64,000 nucleotides of DNA, taken from BPGX01 sp035405785. GTDB lineage: Bacteria; Bacteroidota; Bacteroidia; B-17B0; Aurantibacillaceae. This document shows, one piece after another, positions 35,421 through 45,288 of this stretch; position 1 is the stretch's first letter, and the number at the start of each line of letters is the position of its first letter. The DNA lies in the NCBI GenBank assembly GCA_035405785.1, contig DAONJS010000002.1, positions 1 through 64,000 on the forward strand, given 5' to 3'. The position numbers and the translations under genes are program-made. The notes beneath the pieces were generated by a model that saw nothing but the letters and a program-made list of their open reading frames with translations, was not told the origin of the DNA and ran no database searches.

Positions 35421-36473
35421 TTAATCATGTTTCTTTAACCATTCAATCACCGCAGGGGCTAATTCTTTTTGAGATTTTGAACCTGTGAATACGCCAATAT
35501 GTCCGCCTTTGAAACTGTATAAAGTTTTATCTTTACTTCCTACTAAATCATTTAATGGAATTGTAGAGGCTGGTGGTACTAAATGATCTTCTGTTGCATA
35601 GATATTCAATAATGGGCAAGTGATATTTTTCAAATTAACCTTTTTGCCTTTAATCACTAATTCTCCTTTTACTAATTTATTTTGTTGATATAAATCTTTC
35701 ATAAATTGTCTGAAACATTCACCTGCTTGTGCAGGACTTTCATTAATCCATTTTTCCATTCGTAAGAAGTTGAGTAACTTTTCTTTGTCGTTTATAATAT
35801 TCATTAAATTTTGTTGCTTTTGGAGTTTCATCATTGGTTTTAAAATTTCAAAACCAATGTTCAAAAAATCACCAGGAATAAGACCGTTATATCCTTCTAC
35901 TAATTTATCAAAATCCATGTCTTTACTCCATCTAAATAATAATCCGTCATTAGTTGAAAAATCAATAGGTGTAACATGAGGAATTAAATTTTTTACTTTT
36001 TCCTGATGTAATGCAGTATAAATTACAGATAATGTTCCGCCTTGACAAATGCTCAATATATTAATTTTATCATGACCAGTTTCTTTGCGAATAAAATCTA
36101 CACAATGATCAATGTAGTCAATGTAATCATCACAAGTAAGATATCTATCAGATTTTGTTGGAAATCCCCAATCAATTAAATATAAATCTGCTCCACCATT
36201 TAGTAAGTTTCTGATATATGAACGATCTGGCTGTAAATCCAGCATTTTGTATGTATTAACAAGTGCATATACAATTAAAATTGGGGTTTTGATTGTAGGT
36301 GGTGTTTCTCTATCGTAATGATAAAGCACTAATTTATCTTCTTTGTAAACAGGTGTTTTGGGCGTTGTGGCAATATCAATTTCATCAACTTCTTTGAGCA
36401 CTTCTGTACCTTTCATCATTTTTTCTAATAATTCTACTGTTTCTTTCATTTGATTAATGTTTGGTGTATCCAT
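35421..36473 (-). CDS. phaC: Class III polyhydroxyalkanoate synthase, catalytic subunit
   Basis: PhaC polymerises 3-hydroxyacyl-CoA into polyhydroxyalkanoate granules. The 350-residue length and motifs match the short class III type. The lipase-like box SICQGG has Cys143, Asp296 lies in YATEDHLVPP and His325 in GGHIGVFTG; each is six positions before the counterparts Cys149, Asp302 and His331 of the Allochromatium enzyme, so the triad is intact. Class III enzymes need a PhaE subunit, but no phaE, phaA or phaB gene is next to it. It is transcribed alone. Confidence 0.9.
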   Translation of the reverse strand: MDTPNINQMKETVELLEKMMKGTEVLKEVDEIDIATTPKTPVYKEDKLVLYHYDRETPPTIKTPILIVYALVNTYKMLDLQPDRSYIRNLLNGGADLYLIDWGFPTKSDRYLTCDDYIDYIDHCVDFIRKETGHDKINILSICQGGTLSVIYTALHQEKVKNLIPHVTPIDFSTNDGLLFRWSKDMDFDKLVEGYNGLIPGDFLNIGFEILKPMMKLQKQQNLMNIINDKEKLLNFLRMEKWINESPAQAGECFRQFMKDLYQQNKLVKGELVIKGKKVNLKNITCPLLNIYATEDHLVPPASTIPLNDLVGSKDKTLYSFKGGHIGVFTGSKSQKELAPAVIEWLKKHD

Positions 36474-36536
36474 AATTTTATTTTTTCATTTCACAAAGTA
36501 AATGAAAATTTCATCAGCAAGCAAATTTTTTCTCAA

Positions 36537-38258
36537 TTAAAAAACTGTAATAATACCTGCATGCACTTTACCTGCTCGGAAATCAGGCGATTGTCCAAAA
36601 TTATTACCAATAGCATAAATTAAATTAAAAAGTCCTGCTTTTGTTTCAAACTGCACACCAGCACCAAATGAATAAATGCTATTTTCTTGCTTTTGATTAA
36701 CATAATTACTTGTGTAATAAGCGGCATCGGAAAATATCATCAAATAACCATTTTCACTATAACGAAATCTATACTCCAATGTTGGAATATAATATGTATT
36801 CGCAAAAATACTTTGTTCATTAAATCCACGAATGCTCTTTAATCCTCCAATTCTGAATAATTCATTTTTGAATAAAGTTGAATTGCCATCTATATAACCA
36901 TATTTCAAAGATAGTTTGATTGTTCCATAACTTGTAAAAATTCTTGGGAAATAATGTTCAATCATTCCATCTAAATTATATTGCAATGAATGAAGCAAGA
37001 TATTTTTGTATGCTATTTCATTGATTTTGGGATTTTTACGAATATTTTTATTACCTATAGAAAAATTTAATTGAATTTGCCAGCCCGAAGATGGATTATT
37101 GATTGAATTCAAATTATTGAAATAAATACCAGAGCCATAGTATCTTGTTGTAACATCTGCGTAGTCGGGTAGAGTAGTAATACCTGATAATCCATAAGTG
37201 GATATTAAGTTAGAATTTCTTTGTTTGTAAAAAAAATTGATGTTATTGATACCTGAATAATAATAAGCAATGCCAATTTGATTTTGAACATCAATGAAAG
37301 TAGTATCTTTTTTGAATAATGTAATTTGATAATTAGCACCTATTGAAGTGCCCGCCAAATAAGGGATTGAAAAATACGATTTAAAATTTTGAGTAAGTGC
37401 TTGCACTCTTTGCCATTCAATATCTAATTGTTCTGCATTTTTGAAAATATTGTTGATTAATTTAATTTTCAAATTTCCTGTAAGAATAGTTTTTCCCGAT
37501 GCATCAGGTTGAAATCCAATTATGCCATCAAATTGAGAAACATTTTTATTATCAGCAAAAATATAAACTTTGTTTTCCTTGTCAGTTATTCGAATAATGG
37601 GCGATTGACGAATATTTACAAATGGTAATTTTTTTAGTTTAGATTCAATTTGAGACAATTTTTTTTCATTGTAGTTAGAACCTGGTTTAATATCAATATA
37701 TCTATATAAAAATTTTTGATTGATTTTCAAATTACCTTTCAAAATAATACTATCTATTTTAATGAGTTGATGTTTATTGACATTAAGCGAAGCGGTCAAG
37801 ATATTTGAATCTATTTTTATACTATCTAATTTTACAGAAACAAAAGGATATCCGTTGTTTTCATAATAAGTAATAATTTTTTCAAAAAGAGATTTTATCT
37901 CAGAATAATTAACTGGTCTATTTTCAAATTTTTTAGGTTGAAAATATTCGTAATATAATTTTAATTCAAGATTTCCTTTTTTCAATTTTGCCCACTGAAA
38001 CAATTGATTTTTTTGAAAGTAATAAATAACATCATTTTCTTTTTGAATAATAGAATCAAAGTCAGCCAACAAATAACCATTGTAATGAAATGATTTCAGA
38101 AAATTTTTTGCTTCTTTATCAAGGTCAGTTCTATTTGAATAATTTTTAGTAAAAATTATCTTTTTTTCTTGATTATCAAATATCTTAAGTTGTAACATTT
38201 GAGCAATATGCACATTATAATATAAAACAAATAGAAAGCAAATAATACGATTATTCAT
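36537..38258 (-). CDS. Omp85/BamA-family outer-membrane protein
   Basis: The 573-residue protein has a signal peptide, a periplasmic part with POTRA-like folds (about residues 80-240, for example PFVSVKLDSIKIDSN and GSNYNEKKLSQIESKLKKLP) and a C-terminal 16-strand-like barrel ending in Phe. RIGGLKSIRGFNEQSIF near residue 475 resembles the RGF/Y lid-lock motif of Omp85 proteins. It is shorter than BamA (about 800 residues), so it is probably a TamA- or patatin-barrel-type relative of unknown cargo. The ATG at 38258 is preferred over a GTG at 38261. Confidence 0.82.
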   Translation of the reverse strand: MNNRIICFLFVLYYNVHIAQMLQLKIFDNQEKKIIFTKNYSNRTDLDKEAKNFLKSFHYNGYLLADFDSIIQKENDVIYYFQKNQLFQWAKLKKGNLELKLYYEYFQPKKFENRPVNYSEIKSLFEKIITYYENNGYPFVSVKLDSIKIDSNILTASLNVNKHQLIKIDSIILKGNLKINQKFLYRYIDIKPGSNYNEKKLSQIESKLKKLPFVNIRQSPIIRITDKENKVYIFADNKNVSQFDGIIGFQPDASGKTILTGNLKIKLINNIFKNAEQLDIEWQRVQALTQNFKSYFSIPYLAGTSIGANYQITLFKKDTTFIDVQNQIGIAYYYSGINNINFFYKQRNSNLISTYGLSGITTLPDYADVTTRYYGSGIYFNNLNSINNPSSGWQIQLNFSIGNKNIRKNPKINEIAYKNILLHSLQYNLDGMIEHYFPRIFTSYGTIKLSLKYGYIDGNSTLFKNELFRIGGLKSIRGFNEQSIFANTYYIPTLEYRFRYSENGYLMIFSDAAYYTSNYVNQKQENSIYSFGAGVQFETKAGLFNLIYAIGNNFGQSPDFRAGKVHAGIITVF

Positions 38259-38332
38259 CACAGATAAAAATTAAAACGAAACTGAATTTGAAAAATTTTA
38301 TTTAAGTTTGGGCAAAGTTAAAAATTTATTTT

Positions 38333-39412
38333 ATGAAAAAATGGAGCGTGTTTTTTTTAGGAATGACAATAAACTTTGTATCGGCACAAATTACTATTAC
38401 CAACACAAGTTTGCCAAACATTGGAGATACTATCAGATATTCAGTTGCAAGTTTAAATAGTGTTGGAGATTATAATTCTACGGGCACTAATTATGTTTGG
38501 CATTTTGATACATTAAATGTGATTCGTCAGGGTAGAAGAGATTTTACTAATAGTACACCATATTTTGCATTTTTTGGACCAACTAAGTTTGGAGAAAAAA
38601 TTGCAGATACGATAGTATCACAAAATATTCCTGGTTTTGGATCTGTTAGTATTACAGATTTTTATCAGTTTTATAGAAACTTGCCTACAGTATTTGATGT
38701 AGAAGGAGCAGGTTTAAAAATTAATAGTATTCCCGTTCCTTCATTTTACACAGATAAAGATGAATTGTATTTTTTACCTTTACAATATGGTCAAAGAGAT
38801 TCTTCTACATTCAAGTTTGCAACACCTACAACTACTGCAATTCCAATTGTATATAAAAAATCGGGATATAGAATTACTGAAGTAGACGGATGGGGAACTA
38901 TTACAACACCTTACGGAACATTTAATTGTTTGAGAGTTGTTACATCACAATATTCAAAAGATACTATTATTTTTAATTCAACTTTTGGTACTTTTCCATT
39001 TGGATTTAATAATTATCAAAGGTCTTATCAATGGCTTACAAATACTGAAAAAATTCCAGTATTAGAAGTAAGCGGAACAATTAATAACATGGGTAATTTT
39101 ATACCAAATTTAGTAAGATATAGAGATAATTATAGAATAGTTGGCATAAAAGAATTTGAAAATAAAAATTCATTGATAAAAATTTATCCAAATCCAAACA
39201 ATGGTGTATTTAAAATTGAAAATGTATTTAATAATCCTGTTAAAATTTCAGTATTTAATTATTTTGGGCAAAATGTTTGGAACATTGATGAGCCAGCAAA
39301 TTTTTCTGATAATATTGAAGTAGATCTTTCTCATTTGCCTAATGGAAGATATTTTGGAAGCATTATTTCAAATGAAAATACATATTTAATTGAGTTTGAA
39401 ATTATTAAATAG
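38333..39412 (+). CDS. Secreted protein with T9SS type A sorting domain
   Basis: The 359-residue protein starts with a signal peptide (MKKWSVFFLGMTINFVSAQ). The middle 260 residues have no domain I can name and are beta-rich. The C-terminal 80 residues form a T9SS type A sorting domain: KIYPNPNNGVFKIEN, VKISVFNYFGQNVW and LSHLPNGRYFGSIIS. It would be secreted and anchored on the cell surface by the type IX system. A TAAGTTTG box at 38303-38310 may drive it. The gene diverges from the Omp85 gene. Confidence 0.85.
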   Translation: MKKWSVFFLGMTINFVSAQITITNTSLPNIGDTIRYSVASLNSVGDYNSTGTNYVWHFDTLNVIRQGRRDFTNSTPYFAFFGPTKFGEKIADTIVSQNIPGFGSVSITDFYQFYRNLPTVFDVEGAGLKINSIPVPSFYTDKDELYFLPLQYGQRDSSTFKFATPTTTAIPIVYKKSGYRITEVDGWGTITTPYGTFNCLRVVTSQYSKDTIIFNSTFGTFPFGFNNYQRSYQWLTNTEKIPVLEVSGTINNMGNFIPNLVRYRDNYRIVGIKEFENKNSLIKIYPNPNNGVFKIENVFNNPVKISVFNYFGQNVWNIDEPANFSDNIEVDLSHLPNGRYFGSIISNENTYLIEFEIIK

Positions 39413-39510
39413 TTTGAAAACTTTTAATATTATTGATTTTAATTCATCATCATTTATTGCCATTCATAAAATTTTGGTTTAAAAATTTCTCTTTGTATCA
39501 TCAATTCCTT

Positions 39511-39518
39511 TAAATTTG
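39511..39518 (+). promoter_or_regulatory. -7 box of the large adhesin-like gene
   Basis: TAAATTTG is an exact TAnnTTTG match 19 bases before the ATG at 39538. A TTTG at 39492-39495 is closer than usual for -33. Confidence 0.45.
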
Positions 39519-39537
39519 CGAGGGATAAATTTCATTT

Positions 39538-42500
39538 ATGTCAAGATATTCTTATTTTTTCAAATTATCATTTTGTTACCTACTTTTTATTTCAACTTTT
39601 TTTACTTTTAACTCATTAAATGCTCAAGTAGGTAAAAATGGTACTTTTTCAACCACTTCTAATACCATTATAAATACATATTATTCTGTAAGTTCAAATA
39701 TAAATGCAGGAGATAATTATGTTATTGTAAGTCCAACCCCAGCATTATCTGCTGGTGATTTGGTTTTAATTATTCAAATGCAGGGAGCCAGTGTAAATTG
39801 TTATGCCAATCCTTCAAATACTGTAGCATCTTTACCAAGCGGGCCCAATTATGGTGCTATTACAAACTATAATAATGCAGGTAATTATGAATTTGCACAA
39901 GTCAATAGCGTGAATAGTAATTCTGTATTTTTAGATTGTCCATTACAAAAAAATTATACTGCATCAGGAAAAGTTCAACTCATTAAAATTCCAAGATTTC
40001 AAAACTTAACAATCAATTCTCCACATTCTATTTATGGTTCTCCTTGGAATGGAAGTGTAGGTGGCGTTGTAGCAGTAGAAATTAATGGAACATTAACTAT
40101 CAATAGTGGTGGAAAAATTAGTGCTGATACCATTGGCTTCAGAGGTGGAAGAACAAATTTACGAAATACATCGCCAAATTTTGGTGTATCTGATTACGGA
40201 CACTTAGATAAAAATATGGGTGTATACAAAGGTGAAAGTATTGCTGGAGATACAGCACTTTATGCCAGTTTATTTTCTGGAAGATTTGCAAAAGGTGCTG
40301 TTGCTAATGGTGGTGGTGGTGGAAATGCTGTAAATGCTGGTGGTGGCGGTGGTGCAAATGCTGGTGACACTTCTATGTGGAACGGGAAAGGTAATCCTGA
40401 TGTTTCAAATGCAACTTGGATTACCGCATGGAATTTAGAATCTCCTGGATTTGCAAGTAATGTTTCATCTGGTGGCGGTAGAGGGGGATACACTTATTCT
40501 AATTCCAATAAAAATCCGCTTGTTTATGGCCCAAACGATTATACCAATTGGGGAGGAGACGGCAGAAGTAATAATGGCGGTTTAGGTGGACGACCATTGG
40601 ATTATGCATCTGGAAGAGTATTTTTAGGTGGTGGTGGTGGTGCGGGAGATTCTGATAATGGATATGGAGGTAGAGGCGGAAGCGGTGGCGGCATTATTTT
40701 TATTTTGAATTATGGACAAATTATTGCAAACGGAATGATTACTGCAAATGGTAGAAATGGATATAATACTTCAACACCATCTCCTCCAATTAATGATTTA
40801 TCTGGTAGAGATGGCGCAGGGGGTGCAGGTGGTGGTGGTGCTATTATTATTAAAACACCTAATCCAATTGTTGGTACTCCTACAGTTACTGCAAAAGGTG
40901 GAGATGGTGGAAATCAACAAATGAAATCGGGATACATATTTGGTAGTCCTAATGATGCTTATGGACCTGGAGGTGGTGGTGGAGGCGGTTATATTGGAAG
41001 TAGTGTGAGTGTTCCAAATACTAATGTTTCTGGTGGAAATAATGGAATTGTTCAATACTTGAGTGGTACTAATGGTTGTTTAATAGATGACAATTTTCCG
41101 CCCAATGGTGCTACCAAAGGTGGGGCAGGTATTGTAACAAATACACTTACACCACCTGAAATAATTTCTGTATCACCTTCTACATTAAATGTATGTGTGG
41201 GTTCCAACATTACAGCAACCGCAGTTTCAACCAATACAACTTCTGTTATTAACTGGTATACAAGTTTTACAGGTACAAATGTAATTGCTTCTGGTACTAT
41301 TTTCACAACTAATCTCTCAACACCTGGAACATATACATTTTATGCTGGAACTTGCCCAGGTATTTATCGTGCATCTTTAATTGTAACAGTTACTCCACAA
41401 CCAACTATTTCAGTCAATAGTTCCACAATATGCAGTGGTCAAAGTACTACTTTAATTGCAAGCGGTGCCAGTTCTTATACTTGGAATACTGGTGCAACAA
41501 GTAATTCAATAGTAGTTTCACCATCTTCTAACACAACATATTCAGTTACTGGAGAATCTTCTGGTTGTACAGATACAAAAACAGCACAGGTGATTGTAAA
41601 TCCATCTCCAACTATTACAGTCAATAGTTCTACAATATGTAGTGGTCAAAGTGCTACTTTAATTGCAAGTGGAGCAAGTTCATATACTTGGAATACTGGT
41701 GCTACAAGTAATTCAATTGTGGTAATTCCATCATCTACTACCAATTATACAGTTACTGGTGCAAATTTGGGTTGCACTAATACACAAACAACACAAGTTG
41801 TCATAATACCACAGCCAACAATTTCAGTCAATAGTTCTACAATTTGCAGTGGTCAAAGTGCTACTTTAATTGCAAGTGGAGCAAGTTCATATACTTGGAA
41901 TACTGGTGCTACAACTAATTCAATAATAGTTTCACCTTCTTCTAATACTAACTATACTGTTACAGGTGGAGCAACTGGTTGTTCCGATACAAAAACAACT
42001 CAAGTGATTGTTAATCCATCTCCAACTATTACAATTAATAGTTCCACAATTTGCAGTAATCAAAGTGCTACTTTAATTGCAAATGGTGCAAGTTCTTATA
42101 CATGGAATACTGGTGCAACAAGTAATTCAATAGTAGTTTCACCATCTTCTAATACAACTTATTCAGTTACTGGAGAATCTTCTGGTTGTACAGATACAAA
42201 AACAGTACAGGTGATTGTAAATCCATCTCCAACAATTTCAGTCAATAGTTCTACAATTTGCAGTGGGCAAAGTGCTACTTTAATTGCAAACGGTGCAAGT
42301 TCATATACATGGAATACTGGTGCTACAAGTAATTCGATTGTGGTAAGTCCATCATCAACTACAAACTATACTGTTATAGGGGAAAACTTAGGTTGTACTA
42401 ATACACAAACATCTCAAGTTGTCATAATACCACAACCAACAATTTCAGTCAATAGTTCTACAATATGCAGTGGGCAAAGTGCTACTTTAATTGCAAGTGG

Positions 42501-43404
42501 AGCAAGTTCATATACTTGGAATACAGGGGCAACAAGTAATTCAATAGTTGTTTCACCTTCTTCAAATACTAACTATACTGTTACTGGTGAGATTAGTGGA
42601 TGTTCTAATACTCAAACAACATCCGTTTTTATTCTTTCCGCTCCTACTATAACTCTAATCCCGGATGCTAATACTATCTGTAAAAACAATTGTGTTACAA
42701 TTTCTTATGCTCCTTCTACTTTTACTGATATTACTTTTGATTATGGTGATGGAAATGGATACACGCCTTTCAATTCATATTGCTTTACTTCTACTGGTAT
42801 TCATACAATTTCAGCACAGGGCACATTTACAAACGGATGTCATTCTGTTGCTCTGCCAATTAGCATAAATGTTATTGATAATCCTGTTGCGGATTTTAGT
42901 GTTAGTCCCCAGGTTTTTGTTAATGATAATGTGATAATAACTAATCTCTCATCAGGGGCAAACTTGTATAACTGGAACTTTGGTGATGGCAATAGTTTAA
43001 TTACTTATTCATACAATATCAATCATTCATATTCATCATCAGGTAGATATTGTATTTTATTGACTGCTATTGATACGGTATTTTTATGTAGCGATACAGT
43101 TACAAGGTGCATCAATGTTGAAGATAATTTTATAATAGAGATACCAAATATATTTACACCAAATTTGGATGGCGTTAATGATGAATTTAAGGTAAGAGCA
43201 AAAGGTGTAAAAGATTTTCATTGTGAGATATATGATAGATGGGGTATAAAGTTATATGAATGGGATGATATAAGTAAAGGATGGAATGGATATTTGAAAA
43301 ACAACAGCAAAGCCCCAACAGGAACATATTATTACATTATTAAGTGTGTGTTGAATAATGGCGAAATAAAAGAGTTCAAGGGCTATTTGACATTGTTGGA
43401 GTGA
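39538..43404 (+). CDS. Large T9SS adhesin-like protein with gliding-motility C-terminal domain
   Basis: The 1288-residue protein has a signal peptide (to about residue 30, LNAQVG), then a glycine-rich region of about residues 240-500 with many GGGG runs. Six near-identical Ig-like repeats of 69 residues fill 620-1033. A PKD-like domain follows (about 1105-1190, ANLYNWNFGDGNS). The C-terminal 85 residues form a gliding-motility-associated T9SS type B domain: IPNIFTPNLDGVNDEFKV, YDRWGIKLYEWD and GTYYYIIKC. It is probably exported by T9SS to the surface as an adhesin or a matrix protein. Its ligand is unknown. Confidence 0.9.
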   Translation: MSRYSYFFKLSFCYLLFISTFFTFNSLNAQVGKNGTFSTTSNTIINTYYSVSSNINAGDNYVIVSPTPALSAGDLVLIIQMQGASVNCYANPSNTVASLPSGPNYGAITNYNNAGNYEFAQVNSVNSNSVFLDCPLQKNYTASGKVQLIKIPRFQNLTINSPHSIYGSPWNGSVGGVVAVEINGTLTINSGGKISADTIGFRGGRTNLRNTSPNFGVSDYGHLDKNMGVYKGESIAGDTALYASLFSGRFAKGAVANGGGGGNAVNAGGGGGANAGDTSMWNGKGNPDVSNATWITAWNLESPGFASNVSSGGGRGGYTYSNSNKNPLVYGPNDYTNWGGDGRSNNGGLGGRPLDYASGRVFLGGGGGAGDSDNGYGGRGGSGGGIIFILNYGQIIANGMITANGRNGYNTSTPSPPINDLSGRDGAGGAGGGGAIIIKTPNPIVGTPTVTAKGGDGGNQQMKSGYIFGSPNDAYGPGGGGGGGYIGSSVSVPNTNVSGGNNGIVQYLSGTNGCLIDDNFPPNGATKGGAGIVTNTLTPPEIISVSPSTLNVCVGSNITATAVSTNTTSVINWYTSFTGTNVIASGTIFTTNLSTPGTYTFYAGTCPGIYRASLIVTVTPQPTISVNSSTICSGQSTTLIASGASSYTWNTGATSNSIVVSPSSNTTYSVTGESSGCTDTKTAQVIVNPSPTITVNSSTICSGQSATLIASGASSYTWNTGATSNSIVVIPSSTTNYTVTGANLGCTNTQTTQVVIIPQPTISVNSSTICSGQSATLIASGASSYTWNTGATTNSIIVSPSSNTNYTVTGGATGCSDTKTTQVIVNPSPTITINSSTICSNQSATLIANGASSYTWNTGATSNSIVVSPSSNTTYSVTGESSGCTDTKTVQVIVNPSPTISVNSSTICSGQSATLIANGASSYTWNTGATSNSIVVSPSSTTNYTVIGENLGCTNTQTSQVVIIPQPTISVNSSTICSGQSATLIASGASSYTWNTGATSNSIVVSPSSNTNYTVTGEISGCSNTQTTSVFILSAPTITLIPDANTICKNNCVTISYAPSTFTDITFDYGDGNGYTPFNSYCFTSTGIHTISAQGTFTNGCHSVALPISINVIDNPVADFSVSPQVFVNDNVIITNLSSGANLYNWNFGDGNSLITYSYNINHSYSSSGRYCILLTAIDTVFLCSDTVTRCINVEDNFIIEIPNIFTPNLDGVNDEFKVRAKGVKDFHCEIYDRWGIKLYEWDDISKGWNGYLKNNSKAPTGTYYYIIKCVLNNGEIKEFKGYLTLLE
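41395..42636 (+). repeat. Six tandem 207-base coding repeats
   Basis: Six units of exactly 207 bases start at 41395, 41602, 41809, 42016, 42223 and 42430. Each encodes P-Q/S-PTISVNSSTICSGQSATLIA and GASSYTWNTGATSNSIVV, then a variable tail. Tails of units 1 and 4, 2 and 5, and 3 and 6 are most alike, so the array seems to have doubled as a three-unit block. A weaker, older unit precedes it (about 41155-41394). Confidence 0.92.
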
Positions 43405-43411
43405 TAATAAT

Positions 43412-43577
43412 AGTGAATAATGAAAAGTGAAAAGTGAAAAGTTTTTAGTGCTGACGCTAACGGTCAGCATGCTGATATTTTGCTTAGCAAAATAGTCAGC
43501 ATTTTGAATTTTTAGTTTTTAGTTAATTTTAAAATTAAAAACTAAACAATCCCGAAGAAGGGATGCAATGATTATAG
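43412..43577. repeat. Heptamer array with family C copy 4 and family E copy 2
   Basis: GTGAAAA-type heptamers cover 43412-43442. A family C unit at 43448-43503 has GCTGACGCTAACGGTCAGC and the hairpin ATTTTGCTTAGCAAAAT. After an AT-rich stretch, a family E unit AATCCCGAAGAAGGGATG lies at 43548-43577. This fills most of the spacer between the adhesin gene and recA. Confidence 0.65.
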
Positions 43578-43697
43578 AAGTGAATAGTAAATATTTTATG
43601 CAATAAAATTACATAAAATAAATTGTTGATAAATTTTTATATTTAAAGTAGATAGGGTAGGAATAAATTACATAATTTTACGGGTAAAAATATTTGT

Positions 43698-44756
43698 ATG
43701 GCAAAAAAATCAGAAGAAATGGAAGTAAAAGACAAAGCTAAAAGAACGCCTAATCCAGAAAAATTAAAAGCATTGAGTTCAACTATTGAAATGCTTGAAA
43801 AAACTTATGGTAAAGGGACTATCATGAAGTTAGGAGACAGTGTGGTAGAACCATTAGATGCAATTTCAACTGGTTCAATTGGATTAGATATTGCATTAGG
43901 AGTTGGTGGTTTCCCAAGAGGTAGAGTGGTAGAAATTTTTGGACCTGAATCTTCAGGAAAAACAACATTAGCTATTCATGCTATTGCAAATGTTCAAAAA
44001 AACGGTGGCATTGCTGCTATTATTGATGCTGAACACGCATTTGACAGAACTTATGCTGAAAAATTAGGTGTTGACACCGAAAGTTTATTAATTTCTCAAC
44101 CTGATAATGGGGAGCAGGCACTTGAAATTGCAGATAATTTGATAAGATCAGGGGCTATTGATATTATTGTAATCGATTCGGTTGCGGCACTTACCCCAAA
44201 AGCAGAAATTGAAGGTGAAATGGGGGACAGCAAAATGGGATTACAAGCAAGATTGATGAGTCAGGCACTTAGAAAAATGACAGCCACAATAAATAAAACG
44301 GGATGTTGTTGTATATTCATTAATCAATTAAGGGAAAAAATTGGCGTAATGTTTGGAAATCCAGAAACTACAACGGGAGGAAATGCCTTAAAATTCTATG
44401 CTTCTGTAAGGTTAGATATTCGCAGAATTGCTCAAATCAAAGAAGGGGAAAATGTAATAGGAAATAGAGTAAGAGTAAAAGTAGTAAAAAATAAAGTAGC
44501 ACCTCCTTTCCGTCAGGCAGAGTTTGATATAATTTTTGGAGAAGGTATTAGTAAAATTGGAGAAATCATTGATATTGGTGTAGAAAAAGGTATTATCAAA
44601 AAAAGCGGTTCATGGTTTTCTTACAATGACACAAAACTTAGTCAAGGTAAAGATGCATTAAGACAAGTATTAAAAGATAATCCTGATTTATTAGCAGAGC
44701 TTGAAGAAAAAGTAAGAGCGGCTTTGAAAGAAGCACCTAATGTATTTGAACAATAA
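43698..44756 (+). CDS. recA: Recombinase A
   Basis: RecA forms filaments on single-stranded DNA, drives strand exchange and triggers the SOS response. The 352-residue length is normal. Walker A is GPESSGKTT near residue 76, Walker B IDIIVIDSVAAL near residue 152, and the DNA-binding loop 2 is FGNPETTTGGNALKFYASVR. An N-terminal 20-residue charged leader is common in Bacteroidota. A weak promoter box TAATTTTA lies at 43673-43680; I see no SOS box. A shared terminator parts it from the convergent rplT. Confidence 0.98.
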   Translation: MAKKSEEMEVKDKAKRTPNPEKLKALSSTIEMLEKTYGKGTIMKLGDSVVEPLDAISTGSIGLDIALGVGGFPRGRVVEIFGPESSGKTTLAIHAIANVQKNGGIAAIIDAEHAFDRTYAEKLGVDTESLLISQPDNGEQALEIADNLIRSGAIDIIVIDSVAALTPKAEIEGEMGDSKMGLQARLMSQALRKMTATINKTGCCCIFINQLREKIGVMFGNPETTTGGNALKFYASVRLDIRRIAQIKEGENVIGNRVRVKVVKNKVAPPFRQAEFDIIFGEGISKIGEIIDIGVEKGIIKKSGSWFSYNDTKLSQGKDALRQVLKDNPDLLAELEEKVRAALKEAPNVFEQ

Positions 44757-44775
44757 TTGACCTTTGATTTGAAAT

Positions 44776-44807
44776 AAAAAAAGCCCGCAAATTGTGGGCT
44801 TTTTTTT
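44776..44807. terminator. Bidirectional terminator between recA and rplT
   Basis: AAAAAGCCCGC, loop AAATT, and GTGGGCTTTTTTT form a strong hairpin with an A run before and a T run after, so it can stop transcripts from both recA (+) and the rplT operon (-). Confidence 0.9.
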
Positions 44808-44827
44808 ATTTGATGGATTAAATTTTT

Positions 44828-45172
44828 CTATTTTACTTTTTCAACAATAGATTTGAATGCTTCTGGATGATTCATTGCAAGGTCTGCTAAAACTTTGCGG
44901 TTTAGTTCAATGTTGTTCTTTTTAAGTTTGTTAATAAACTGGCTGTAAGAAAGACCATATTGTCTAACAGCCGCATTAATTCTTTGAATCCACAAACCGC
45001 GAATTTCTCTCTTTTTAAGTTTGCGGTGTTTGTAGGCATAGGTGAGCCCTTTTTCAAATGTATTTTTTGCAATTGTCCAAACATTTTTACGGGCACCCCA
45101 ATAACCTTTTGTTTGTTTGAGGATTTTTTTTCTTCTTGCTTTGCTTGCTACATGATTGACTGATCTTGGCAT
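44828..45172 (-). CDS. rplT: 50S ribosomal protein L20
   Basis: L20 binds 23S rRNA early in assembly of the large subunit. The 114-residue protein has the typical basic start MPRSVNHVASKARRKKILKQ and the conserved AKNTFEKGLTYAYKHRK and GLSYSQFINKLKKN. It is the last gene of thrS-infC-rpmI-rplT. A 116-base spacer with hairpins separates it from rpmI. In many bacteria L20 represses its own operon. Confidence 0.98.
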   Translation of the reverse strand: MPRSVNHVASKARRKKILKQTKGYWGARKNVWTIAKNTFEKGLTYAYKHRKLKKREIRGLWIQRINAAVRQYGLSYSQFINKLKKNNIELNRKVLADLAMNHPEAFKSIVEKVK

Positions 45173-45191
45173 AGTTTTAAGTTTTGTGAGT

Positions 45192-45242
45192 GGCAGCGCC
45201 TTGTGCTGATTTTTATTCAGCTGCCGAAATTTATCATCGGCA
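45192..45242 (-). promoter_or_regulatory. Possible L20 leader: overlapping hairpins before rplT
   Basis: On the minus strand, TGCCGA (45242-45237) can pair with TCGGCA (45227-45222). GGCAGC (45225-45220) can pair with GCTGCC (45197-45192), enclosing GCTGA/TCAGC. The first and second stems share bases 45222-45225, so they exclude each other. This is the kind of layout used for autoregulation, but L20 binding is only inferred. Confidence 0.4.
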
Positions 45243-45288
45243 AATTAAAGCAAGGGCTTTTGGGCTGAACACTCGGGTTATTGATGAT

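Noticed and set aside
40260..41306. Antisense open frames across the glycine-rich part of the adhesin
   Set aside because: Proline- or threonine-rich translations are expected on the opposite strand of Gly-rich coding repeats; the plus-strand gene is clearly real.
41395..42636. Regular 207-base repeats as a CRISPR-like or satellite array
   Set aside because: The units are in frame inside one coding sequence, have no spacers and keep codon structure; they are protein domain repeats.
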